DNA from: Bremia lactucae
Lineage: Eukaryota > Oomycota > Peronosporomycetes > Peronosporales > Peronosporaceae
DNA: 64,000 nt
Direction of reading: 5' to 3'
Assembly (NCBI RefSeq): GCF_004359215.1
Contig: NC_090620.1
Span: 1,935,925 to 1,999,924 of the forward strand
Every line of letters begins with the position of its first letter. Within the stretch, counting starts at the first letter, position 1. The notes under the pieces are model-generated. The model was not told the origin of the DNA and made no database searches. It saw only the letters and a program-made list of their open reading frames with translations. A program made the position numbers and the translations under genes. This document shows, piece by piece, positions 55,231 through 64,000 of the stretch.

Positions 55231-56344
55231 AGTGAAGCAATCTCTTGTAGAGGCATCGGTCTTGGCATTGTTAGTCGTGGACAAGCCCTTTATCGTCGTC
55301 TGCGATGCAAGTAATTTTGCAATTGTTAGCGCGCTCATGCAGAAGGATGACGACGGCGTTGACTGCGTCATCTCTTATCTATCCCGGCTTTTAAAAGCCG
55401 CCGAACATAATTACCCTCAGCATGACAAAGAGCTACTTTCAATAAAGTATGTTCTTGTGGAGTTTCGTGTGCACCTATTGGATCCGAGCCGTTTTGTGGT
55501 TTATATGGATCACGCATCACTGCGGACCGCAATAAACTCACCGCACCTCTCACCTAGAATGGCAAGATGGCTTACATTCTTCTCTGAATTAATTTTCAAG
55601 CTGCATACAAGCTTGGTAAGTCGAATGTATTGGCTGACGCTTTATCGCGCAGACCAGACTTCGAGGTAACACACCAGGAAAGTGTGTCTAGTGCTGAATC
55701 ACAATTTCAGCCGTCAACGTTGGCAGCCATGAAGGCATACCACCTGACGAGCTCAGTAGTCTCTGAAAAAAAGAGAGCTACAGTCAGGAAGACCATTATA
55801 GCCTGCTGTTGGATCACTCTGGTGGATGAAAGGTAACCTTTCCGTCGCACCTGAGAGCTAAGCTAAATCACTTTAGCTACAGTGATGGCCTGTTATGGCA
55901 TCAGCTGTCACCTTGTGATCCCTTGAGAATCCATGTGCCACATGACACAGATCTCAAGCTGATGGTCCTTCACGTGCTCCATGACGCACCATTTTATGGG
56001 CATCTGGGCCGTGAAAATGCATTTTTACGAGTGTCAGAAGAATTTTGGTGGCCACACCTATCTCGATGGGTGACCAGCGATATTCGGTCTTGCGAACAGT
56101 GTCAGCGCATTAAGCCTGCACCGTCCAGCAGTGCGCCACTAAAGCCGCTGTTGATTCCAACGGATTTTGGGAAGTCAGTAAATCTGGACTTCATGTTTGG
56201 CATGCCGCCCGACCACAAGGGTCAGATGGTGCTCGTCGTCTTTGTAGACAGACTGAACAAAGTGGTGCATTTAGCACCATGTGAAACATCGATCACAGGC
56301 AAGGGGGCAGCTCTCTTGAACCTGGATCATGTATACCGACTACA
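55189..56344 (+). repeat. Block apparently identical to 35609-36764 (1156 bp)
   Basis: Base-for-base agreement with copy B at a constant offset of 19580 over every line I compared; translated frames on both strands are also identical. Differences resume immediately outside (35599 and 35608 on the left, 36765 on the right). Covers RNase H and the integrase zinc module and first core motifs, including a shared frameshift. Confidence 0.85.
55232..55690 (+). pseudogene. Gypsy-1 copy C RNase H
   Basis: Same sequence as copy B, including the frameshift after FFSELIFKLH (about 55590). ALSRRPDFEVT continues in another frame from 55630. Confidence 0.85.
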
Positions 56345-56760
56345 GGGGATGCATAATTCCATAGTATCGGACCGAGATCCACGTTTTACGTTAAGTTTTA
56401 GCGACATGTGTTTGAGGTTCTAGGTAGCAAGCTCCACATATCGACCGCAGTTCATCCCCAGACCGATGGCCAAACAGAACGAGCCAATCGGGTCGTGGCG
56501 GATGTATAACTCAAGATAGCAACTCCTAAAGAATGGAGCAACCAATTTTTTTAATGGAATTCACTATGAATAACAGTGACCACGCCAGTACGGGTGAGAC
56601 ACCGTTTTATATTAACGGACTGCGCCATACTCGGACGCCAGTCTCGTTTGTGCGCAGCCCGAGCTTAGTGAATGAGGGCCCCTCACTATGTTCGGTGCGA
56701 ACGAGGGACATAGTTTCGTGAATATGACACCCGTGAGGGTATCATCTCAACGACAGAAAC
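55830..56760 (+). pseudogene. Gypsy-1 copy C integrase core
   Basis: Open frame 55923-56423 with the zinc module and the first and second DDE motifs (NLDFMFGMPPD; IVSDRDPRFTL, intact here unlike copy B). A frameshift near 56395 breaks it. [18 protein letters not shown] (about 56453-56505) holds the Glu. Stops follow. Confidence 0.85.
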
Positions 56761-57810
56761 TTATCCTAGTGACCCTGCCACTTTAGCAGTGGTCAATAAA
56801 ACTACGTCCTATGACCAACCTCTTGGCAGTGTCATAGGCGAGTTTGATGCTAAAGCGTGAGCGAGGCTCAACGCTTTGTGGGTGAGCGATTAGCTATCAC
56901 ACGAAAAGTCCATGACGCAATGGCAAGCTCAAAGGACAAGCAAAAAAATATGCTGACCGAAATGGTCGCAAGAATAATGAACGCTTTAGAGTGGGTGAAA
57001 AAGTACTATTAAGTACTGCTACCTACCTAATAATGCAATTTTTGTACTACCTGGAGGTACTACGAAGTTATTGCCGCGTTTTATTGGGCTCTTTACGGTG
57101 GTAGAATAGGGTAGAAAATTGTGTTATAGGCTCACCCTTCCCCCGTATATGAAGACGCACCCCGTAGTTTACGTTGGTCGTCAAAAACGGTATGTAAACA
57201 CAAATGAGGTCACGTACCTCCATCCGTCTAAGGAGATCGATGGTGACGCCGACTGTGAGTTGAGCGTCGATAGGGAGAAGTTGATGGGGAAGGTGAAAAA
57301 CTTTCAGCCGACCGACTCCTCCCACCACGAACAGGACTCGGAGAGCGAGAAAAATCACGCGAGTAAAGCGGATCCCTCAGCATTATCTTCTCCAGAATGT
57401 CCAAGCGAGTCTTCAAGCGTTCATAACCCTGAAGAGCCTTCGGTCGGACATCATAAAGATCCAGTGTCAGTCGCAAGACTTGACCCTCTAGATCCACAAT
57501 ACGTTGCTCAGCAGTGCTTGACGCCTGCGGCTGAACGGACGCGGGCAAGGCAGCCGCGATTAAGTGGGCGAGGTTGCCACTCCTATCTAGCGCCGCCTAC
57601 ACGAATGGATGCGGGGCGAGAAGCAACGCTTCCTTGTTGGAAGGCTGCTTGCCCACCGCTCCGTAGGGCAAAGGTATCAGATCCTCGTCCAATGGAGAGG
57701 TTACCCAAACAGCTTTGACTCTTGGTGACGTATCGATACCCTACGTGTTGATGTGCCCGTCTTGGTGGTTTTCTATGAAAAGGAGCACCAGCTGAGGTCT
57801 CTTCGCTGGT
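56761..57810 (+). pseudogene. Gypsy-1 copy C integrase C-terminus, linker and chromodomain
   Basis: Open frame 57119-57718: PPYMKTHPVVYVGRQKRYVN, then an acidic/Ser-rich linker of about 130 residues. The chromodomain is readable in a shifted frame at about 57618-57800 (RFLVGRLLAHRS, ILVQWRGYPNSFDSW, then an amphipathic end). On the minus strand of the linker an open frame of 106 codons (57548-57228) carries a coiled coil (AEQRIVDLEGQVLRLTLDLY) and an Arg/Ser-rich tail (SRSPSPVRGGRSRS). Confidence 0.75.
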
Positions 57811-57897
57811 CTCAAGTGGACTAGCAGAGTAGCGTTGTGAGAAGAAACAGGGGGTACAGTACCGCCCATGATTTCTTTCACATGCAAACGGGCGAAA

Positions 57898-58191
57898 TTA
57901 ATTCCCTGCGTTGTCCGCATTACTACTATGAGGTGACGGCAACGGTGTCAACGCTTTGTAATCGACAATGAGCGACGAATTAATATCCTCACTGTTAAAG
58001 TGGGATGGATCCTTAAGCCCTGTTAACGCGACAGCAGCAGTAGCTGTCGGCGTTTCGACTAAGGCATTGGACGCTGCCGGCGGATTAACCCGGCGAACGC
58101 GCTTAGCGCGAGGTTGAGTGGGTGTCTTCGCAGATGACCAACCAGCTTGGCCCCGTTTGGGTAGAAGCATTGGTGCCGTGTTTGTAAACAC
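57898..58191 (-). pseudogene. Antisense ORF downstream of Gypsy-1 copy C pol
   Basis: Minus-strand frame with ATG at 58191 and 97 codons, located between the chromodomain and the 3' LTR. Basic and Pro/Ala-rich (KTPTQPRAKRVRRVNPPAAS). No domain recognised. Its position matches the antisense frames in Gypsy-2 and Gypsy-3. With the 57548-57228 frame it may have formed one longer antisense ORF. Confidence 0.4.
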
Positions 58192-58303
58192 AGGTCGCTA
58201 AAGTGACTGAGAGAACTAGCGGCGCGTTAAGCAGCTCGCAGTTCCTCCTTCCTCTTAACAAATTTTAAAAAAATAATTCGTTTTTAAAGGTGGGATAATA
58301 AAA

Positions 58304-58823
58304 TGGGCTAAAGTTGCCCTAATGTTACACCGTCCCCGTTGGGTAAACTTGGTGTACTTAAGGGGATGGTCAATTACCTAAATAAAGTAATTAGACCCAC
58401 CACTTGGGTGTCGTTCACACTGAGAACCAACCCTTGTGTATGTGATGCACATAGGTGTATTCACATAGGAGGGATGACGCCTAGCGTCATCCGTGATGAT
58501 GGCTAGCGTCATTTGTTACGCGAGGTACCTGGAAAGATACGCTCGCAATACATATTAGTGTTATCTACAGAGATGATATTTTTAATTGGTAAGAATACCT
58601 ATTGATATTTAATACGATTAAATATAAATATGTCTGAGAACTACTTCCTAATTGGTAAGCCGGGTTACCGCTCCCGTGACGACACTTTACTAGTGCACTT
58701 AGGTCGTCCACCACAACTACCTCACGGCCCGCAAGAGAAGATGGTCTAACCGCTTTCTCGCTGTGCTGCGGTGTGTGCGGTGTGTGCGTAGAGCGTGGCC
58801 GCATAATGACGTGCCCGTCTACA
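58304..58823 (+). repeat. 3' LTR of Gypsy-1 copy C
   Basis: Starts at TGGGCTAAAGTTGCC (or TGTTACACCG at 58325) and ends GTGCCCGTCTACA at 58823. It is uninterrupted at the site where copy B carries the nested solo LTR. Preceded by a purine-rich AAAGGTGGGATAATAAAA. Confidence 0.8.
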
Positions 58824-59039
58824 TTATTGACAATAGTACTATACAAGTAAATTTGTATATGTAACAGAAATATATTAAAATCTCAAAACAACCCCGCCAA
58901 TCGCTTCTAGAAGCGCAAATGGGCGGTGGTAAATGAGTTACTACACATAGCTTGATTTTAGCAAATCAGTATACAAGTCACGACTACAAGATTTGTTAGT
59001 GCGTAAGAATTTTTATAAGGTGCAGTTTTCCTTTTTTCC
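58824..59039. other. No recognisable gene
   Basis: Short AT-rich stretch between the LTR and the small ORF; nothing supported. Confidence 0.5.
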
Positions 59040-59240
59040 TTAATCTAGCACCTCCAAGTTTTGTCTTATTCCAAGCGACCGCTTATCAACATAAAATCTT
59101 CCTCTGCACGTCGTGTGCGTAAAGTATACAAAGGAACTGTCATCAGTGTAGTGTGCAGTACAAGCGATAGGTGCCCCGCTACTTACCAAGAGTATATCGT
59201 TGTTGCTGAGGGGCAGTCGTACTCCCGACAAAACGAGAAT
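59040..59240 (-). other. Small minus-strand ORF, possible host exon
   Basis: Frame of about 63 codons without an ATG, natural composition (IACTAHYTDDSSFVYFTHTT, then RGRFYVDKRSLGIRQNLEVL and stop). A GTAAGT donor-like site lies inside (about 59180). Not like the retroelements around it. May be a leftover of a host coding exon; unproven. Confidence 0.25.
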
Positions 59241-59699
59241 AAGCTTTAGGTGTGTTGAAATTTCTCGTTTTTAGTTACTAAACCAGGCTCCTTTTGGTAT
59301 AGCAATTTGAATAAATACTTTCTGTTTGCATTTTTACACGGACACAAATGTTGAGAAGAACTAATTGACGAAACGAAAAGAGATAGCTATATTTTAGCGA
59401 TAAGGACTCTCAATGTTCCGTTTAGTTTTTAAAGAAAGTGAAAGTCGTAATTTCTCGGATGTGTTGCGAAAAAATGTAGATATCGAGATAGATATCAAAT
59501 GTTTACTCATATTTAAAAGAATTATAACATCTACTTCTTGTCTTTCAAGATGATTGTAGGACCCGAAACCCGTTTTGTAAGATGATTAAAATATTAAATA
59601 AAGCGTGATTACATAACTGTACTGCCTACCGGCCTCGCAATTGCTCCGTTTCACTAATACATCTTAACCTCTATATGAAGAAATAATTCAGAAGTATGA
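59241..59699. other. AT-rich spacer, nothing recognised
   Basis: No open frame above 60 codons, no LTR ends, no repeat recognised. Confidence 0.5.
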
Positions 59700-60052
59700 A
59701 AGTATTATCATTTATTAAATTTTATGCTTAACATTCCCAAAATATTTATTATATTTTGTAATATTGAAGCAACAAGTTATAATTCTATAAATTGGTTGAT
59801 TCATGTTTGAATCAACCCCACCGATCGTTTTAAGACACGATTGTGCGGTGCGCAAGGAGGCGCCATCCATAGTTTATTCTAAACATAACAAAGTTAGCAG
59901 TAAATAGAAGATCGTTACGTAGGAGCTTAATGTATTAATACAGTTAACTTTTCTCTATATTAAAGTCAAAGTAATTACCTTTAGTAGCATGGACTTCTTA
60001 GCTACCTACAACCTTCCTCTGCTAGTTGTGTACGTGAAGTTTCGAGGCACCT
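59700..60052 (+). repeat. Gypsy-3 LTR, partial, inverted relative to 40454-40965
   Basis: Shares GGTTGATT...AATCAACCCC, ACACGATTGTGCGGTGCGCA, AGATCGTTACGTAGGA and CGAGGCACC with the reverse complement of the Gypsy-3 LTR. It is cut exactly where the Gypsy-2 LTR starts (60053). Confidence 0.75.
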
Positions 60053-60533
60053 TGTAGCGGAGTTACCTCGCTCCTAAAGTCAGAGGAAGACTTTCAGACT
60101 CAAAGAGTCACTTAGTTCAATTGAACTAATGGGTATAACAACTCAGGGAGTCGTACAAGCTATTCAGGCTTAAGGAATCCTAGTTCAAGGGATTCAGGGG
60201 TTCGTAGAACCAAGTGGCAACTAGTGCCCAAGAGGATATACCTTAGAAAGGCTTCCATCTCTTACAGATCAATGCGCAAGCCTTAGGAAGGTACTAACGC
60301 TTTAAGATCAAAAGGGGAACTGAACTTTATTTAATTATTTAAATCTAAAAACCTTACCCTAGCTAATTAAAATAGATTTGGCCGCCAAACTTATATCTGG
60401 CGGCGACCACATTTATCACACATAATGAATGATTTAAGAAACTAACTATTTTAAAATTAGATAAAAGGGTATTTTACCCATAAAGTAAATGTACCACAAC
60501 AACGGTTCTCCAACCGATGTGTGCCCCATTACA
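60053..60533 (-). repeat. Gypsy-2 LTR, complete (481 bp)
   Basis: Plus-strand ends are TGTAGCGGAG and CCCCATTACA. Minus-strand polypurine tract AACGGGGGAGGG (60545-60534) precedes its minus-strand start, so it is the 3' LTR of the minus-strand element running to 64000. Contains an 18-base palindrome (TTAGTTCAATTGAACTAA, about 60105) and a GC-rich hairpin region (GCCGCCAAAC...ATCTGGCGGC, about 60380). Confidence 0.85.
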
Positions 60534-60546
60534 CCCTCCCCCGTTA
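60534..60546 (-). promoter_or_regulatory. Polypurine tract of Gypsy-2
   Basis: Minus-strand AACGGGGGAGGG immediately before the LTR; serves as primer for plus-strand DNA synthesis in LTR elements. Confidence 0.75.
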
Positions 60547-60644
60547 GACTTTTGACACCGAGTGACAACGTTCGCTTCTTTCCTCTTTGAGGTTAGAACC
60601 TAAACAGCTAACCGTTTGGTTGTGTTTTCTATTCCTTTGTCTAA

Positions 60645-61700
60645 TGACAATCAAACGTGAGTCTCAGACTCTGAGCACCTTCCTCGACGATGAGGGAATT
60701 ATGGACTGTGAAAGCCACTCTCAATCAGAGGAGGAGGAAAAAGAGCGGCGTTCGCTCACGCCTTCTCCTCCGGACGAACGTCGGCGAGCCCCGAATCCGT
60801 TCCCAGAACGTGGTGCCGCTGATGTCTTAACTGCATTGAGCAAAACACGGGACCCTGAGACCAACATTATTACGAATCCGCTCGATGAAGAGCAAATTAT
60901 CCTCATAGAGGAAAGAGCTCGTCGTCGAGCTGGCGAAATAGCGAAAGCTTAGGCTCATAGTTAATAAAAATTCACTCCGCTTAGTGCGGACGAGCATCTC
61001 AAAGAGATAGCAAGTCATTGCTTGACCATCTGAATCTGTGGTGACCCGGCGAGGACGCCGGAGGAGATCGCTGCTCGCGACGCTCTCCATGAGCAATACC
61101 TTGCGCCGAAGGCAATGAATGACGCGAAGCCAGTATCTGACGCGTTTACGTGATCAAGCCCGTATGGCTTCGGTGACCTCCATGAGGGAAATTCAAATCG
61201 TTTTGTTTCCAAATGAAAAAAGAACAGAAAACGAAGTCTCATTTGAGAAATGGGTTTACCGGGCCCGCAAACTCCGTAATATCTGAAATATCAGAGAGTC
61301 TGCGGATAGAGGTGATGCTCGTTTGGAACGGAAGCTTCACTTCGACTTAAATAAGCTTAAGGCCAAAGGCCAGTTACATTCGGCATTTATGCCACAAAAC
61401 GAAGAAAGGCCTAGCCAATATTTCAGTGCTTCGGTTGACCGTACAATTAAGGATGGAAGCCGCACTGAGTCTTTAGATCCACCTAATCCCACATTTAGTG
61501 GTGGGAAGCGTCGTTTGACGCGAGTTGACCCTGAGCTTGGCGCTCAAAAACGTCAACGGCGTACGGGCAATCTTGCCGAAGAGGTACCTCGAACTCCCAA
61601 GAGTTTTCAGACGAGGGGTACCCTAGCCACTTCACCAGATACTGGCATTGACCCTCACGGCGACGTCGCTTATAAGTTTCTCCACATTAAACTGAATATT
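60645..61700 (+). pseudogene. Antisense ORF of Gypsy-2 (copy 2)
   Basis: Best copy of the antisense frame. ATG at about 60645 (MTIKRESQTL) opens about 103 codons to 60952: acidic, then RRRAPNPFPERGAAD, then LDEEQIILIEERARRRAGEI. A gap with frame changes follows (60953-61160), then TRLRDQARMASVTSMREIQI (about 61143-61200) and an open frame 61323-61724 (LERKLHFDLNKLKAKGQLHS, QNEERPSQYFSAS, GGKRRLTR). The 7990-9050 copy matches throughout. It overlaps the chromodomain end on the opposite strand (61470-61700). Function unknown; a basic, helical, structural-type protein. Confidence 0.55.
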
Positions 61701-62230
61701 CCCCGCGTATCAAGCAGCGCGTGAGGGGGCCAAAATTTCGGCGGAAGCATTTGATGCTCTATGGCACGAGGTGCAACTTTTTCGTGAGGTCCTTGCTCGG
61801 GTTGAGAGCTCTTTTGAGGCGGTTCGGGACCGTTTTTCGACGCTGGAGCGTCAGCAGCCTCGTTTAGAGGGCCAGCTGGACATCCTGGTGAGGATGCAGC
61901 AATCTGCGGCACGACTGCCTGTCTCGGCGCAAGCGCCTTCAAGTCCACGTGGGAAGGGTCCCGATATGGCTTAAGCAAGCCAACGTAAAATACTGGGTGT
62001 TAATGCAGCTTGCTGGGAAGGTTTAGCGTATAAAATAGGCCCTTCTTGGCCACGACCGTAAATGGTCCAATAAAGCGCGGGCGCAATTTGGTCTTGAAGA
62101 CCGCGGAAACCAAGTTGGTAGGTAGGTTTTTAGCGTTTAGTAAAACTCGGTCTTCGACCACATAAGAATTAATACAGCTTCTGCCTTTGGCATCTGCTTG
62201 TTCTTTTTGTTTGTCTTGGCTATCAGCCAT
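61470..62230 (-). pseudogene. Gypsy-2 copy 2 integrase C-terminus and chromodomain
   Basis: Minus strand. RFIGPFTVVAKKGLFYTLNL (about 62060-62003), then LKPYRDPSHVDLKALAPRQA (about 61975-61915) and a Pro-rich linker. The chromodomain (after a frameshift) is QYLVKWLGYPSSENSWEFE (about 61657-61600) with its C-terminal helix. A stop follows at about 61470. Confidence 0.8.
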
Positions 62231-63210
62231 CGTATGCCTTACATACTAAATCGCGTCGCGAGAAACTCGCTTACTTGTTTCCGAACGTTAACAGGGCTGA
62301 TATCAGCAAGCCTATCGACCAATTCCCCCACCAATCCCTGAACCACGCAGTGGTATCGTTAGTGGAACGCGCGAGTGGGTAAGACCGTTTATATATAACG
62401 GAGTATAGCCTGTAGAGGCATGAACAGCGTTATTTAACGCAAATTCCACTACTGGGAGCATTGAGCTCCAGCGCTTTGGCGTATGAGCACACACGCTGCG
62501 TTAAACGTCTTTAATGACGCGATTGACACGTTCAGTTTGACCATCGGTCTGTGCATGGTCCGCAGTGGACATATCCAATCTGGTGTTAAGCACTCGGAAA
62601 ATTAATTTCAGAATTTACCCGTGAAACGGGGATCCCGATCAGAGACAATTGCCACTGGCAAACCATGTTGTCGAAACACGCGATCGATAAATAGCTTAGC
62701 TGTACCCTCTCCATCAATGGAATCCGGCACGGCTGCTAAGTGAGCCATTTTGCTCAAACAGTCAACAAAGACCAATATACCGGAGTTACCGGCTGAATCT
62801 TTCGGTAGCCCAAAAACAAAATCCATACTAATGGACTTCCAGCATCATATCGGGGCCGAAAGACTTGCCAGTGGCGCAGCAGCATGTGCCGAGGGTTTAA
62901 CCCGTTGGCACGTTTTGCATGTGCGAACATATGTGCTGACCCATTTATAAAGTTTGGGCCACCAATAACTCTGGCTGATAGAGCCGTAGGTCTTTTCTCT
63001 ACCGAGATGACCACCAAGGACAGTACTGTGTGCCTCATAGAGGATCCGGTACTTCAAATCCTTATCATGAGAAACAACGACAAGCGGAGGGTCCGCGATG
63101 TCTGTGCAATAAAGCAACAGGTTGTTATCGAAAGAAAATCGATGATGCCTTGCACGCAAACGTGCCGGTAATGTAATACCCGAATCCGAGTTCTTCATGG
63201 CTCGTAGCAT
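62231..63210 (-). pseudogene. Gypsy-2 copy 2 integrase core
   Basis: Zinc module HSTVLGGHLGREKTYGSISQ with CKTCQRVKP (about 63035-62890). In the DDE core, MDFVFGLPKDSAGN (first Asp, about 62826) and IVSDRDPRFTGKF (second Asp, about 62650) are present; DRVNRVIKDV-type sequence near 62530 lies where the Glu region should be, and LPVVEFALNNAVHAST and LYINGLTHSRVPLT (about 62470-62360) follow. Two stops separate the parts. Confidence 0.85.
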
Positions 63211-64000
63211 AGCTACACACTGTTCATCCTTGGCGTAAGCCGAACGGATTTATTCAGGAATAGATGACGAGATAGTCGTTAAATGAGAAAGCTCATAATC
63301 CGGCCTGCGTGATAACGCTTCGGCCAAAGCATTTTGCTTGCCGGGTTTATACTTCACCTTGAAGTTGTATTCCGCAAAAAAGGATAGCCATCGGGCCATT
63401 CTATGTGAGAGATGGGGCGACTTAGTTGCCGTGCGTAATGACGCGTGATCTGTATAAATCACAAACGGCTTAGAGCCGAGCAGACGAACTCTGAATTTGA
63501 CGAGAGCATACTTCAAGGCAAGTAACTCTTTGTCATGAACTGGGTAGTTCTTTTCCGCAGCTTTAAGCTGTCTAGACTCGAACGCAATCACACGTTCATG
63601 CCCATCACTATCTGTTTGTAACAGAGCACTGCCAATGGAAATATCTTATGCGTCACAGACGACACTGAAAGACCAATTTGAGTTTGGCAGTGCCAGAATC
63701 GGGGCATGGATTAGACTATCCCTAAATTGCTCGAAAAACATTTTTCGGTGCTAGTTCAGCACCATTCTGTATCCTTTTTCAGGAGATTAGATAATGGCCT
63801 AGCCATATCGGCGTAATTTTCGCTATATTTGTGTAAATAATTGGCGAGACCCAACCACTTACGCCACTCCTCTTGTTTTTTAGGAAGCGGCCAATCTACT
63901 ATGGCTTTCACCTTAGCGGGATCCGCTCTGAGGCCTCGCTTTTCAATAAAGCACCCTAAAAGAATTTCTTCTGCGCTAAAAATGCATTTAGATGCATTGG
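63211..64000 (-). pseudogene. Gypsy-2 copy 2 RNase H and end of RT (continues beyond window)
   Basis: RNase H: VIAFESRQLKAAEKNYPVHD, ELLALKYALVKFRVRLL, FVIYTDHASLRTATKSPHLS, and NALAEALSRRPDYE (about 63591-63270). The last motif has Glu where LADALSRR is usual. Upstream (63600-64000) is the end of RT with KWLGLANYLHKYSENYAD in a shifted frame (about 63860-63810). Runs off the window. Confidence 0.8.

Noticed and set aside
1..64000. CRISPR arrays, bacterial operons, phage or integron features
   Set aside because: No regularly spaced direct repeats, no Shine-Dalgarno-led gene runs; all evidence is eukaryotic.

Overview
The window looks like nuclear DNA of an oomycete (a Phytophthora or downy-mildew type genome). 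The inference rests on one large intron-containing eukaryotic gene with very short introns (73-82 bp), surrounded almost entirely by degenerate Ty3/Gypsy and Ty1/Copia retrotransposons. I cannot name the species. There is no sign of bacterial operons, CRISPR arrays, rRNA or tRNA genes. An assembly gap of N lies at 1392-1491.

The one clearly intact gene is SEC16 on the minus strand (31324 down to 23011). It has five exons and four introns, all GT-AG and in phase, and encodes 2669 aa. A long Ser/Thr/Gln-rich disordered N-terminus leads to the Sec16 central conserved domain and the ACE1 (ancestral coatomer) helical domain, followed by a Pro/Ser-rich tail. It should act as the COPII scaffold at endoplasmic reticulum exit sites. 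Tail-to-tail with it, 132 bp away, is the 3' end of a second, decayed host gene (22064-22878, plus) that an LTR has cut off. Three further scraps (14155-14683, 19870-20160, 59040-59240) may be host exons.

Left flank (1-22 kb): LTR fragments and a Gypsy-2 pol scrap around the gap; a broken Copia-1 element (2.1-6.8 kb, plus); a Gypsy-2 3' end (7.6-9.9 kb, minus); a second Copia-1 element (9.95-13.5 kb, minus) split by a solo LTR; Gypsy-1 copy A (14.7-19.7 kb, plus) with an internal inversion; then Gypsy-1 scraps on the minus strand and a Gypsy-3 LTR. Right flank (31.7-64 kb): Gypsy-1 copy B (31.8-38.2 kb) with a solo LTR nested in its 5' LTR; a mosaic of gag pieces and LTRs (38.2-41 kb); Gypsy-3 (41-47.2 kb, minus); a Copia-3 fragment (47.3-48.7 kb); two Copia-2 elements arranged head-to-head (48.7-54.3 kb); Gypsy-1 copy C (54.95-58.8 kb); and Gypsy-2 copy 2 (60-64 kb, minus, running off the window).

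No retrotransposon here is intact; nearly all carry stops and frameshifts. The most unusual observations are structural. (1) Gypsy families repeatedly show an antisense open frame between the end of pol and the 3' LTR. (2) LTRs of at least three types keep a paired stem-loop whose sequences differ but whose pairing is kept. (3) There are several snap-back palindromes and local inversions inside elements. (4) A block of about 1156 bp is apparently identical between two otherwise diverged Gypsy-1 copies and includes a shared frameshift. I found no convincing new multi-gene system.
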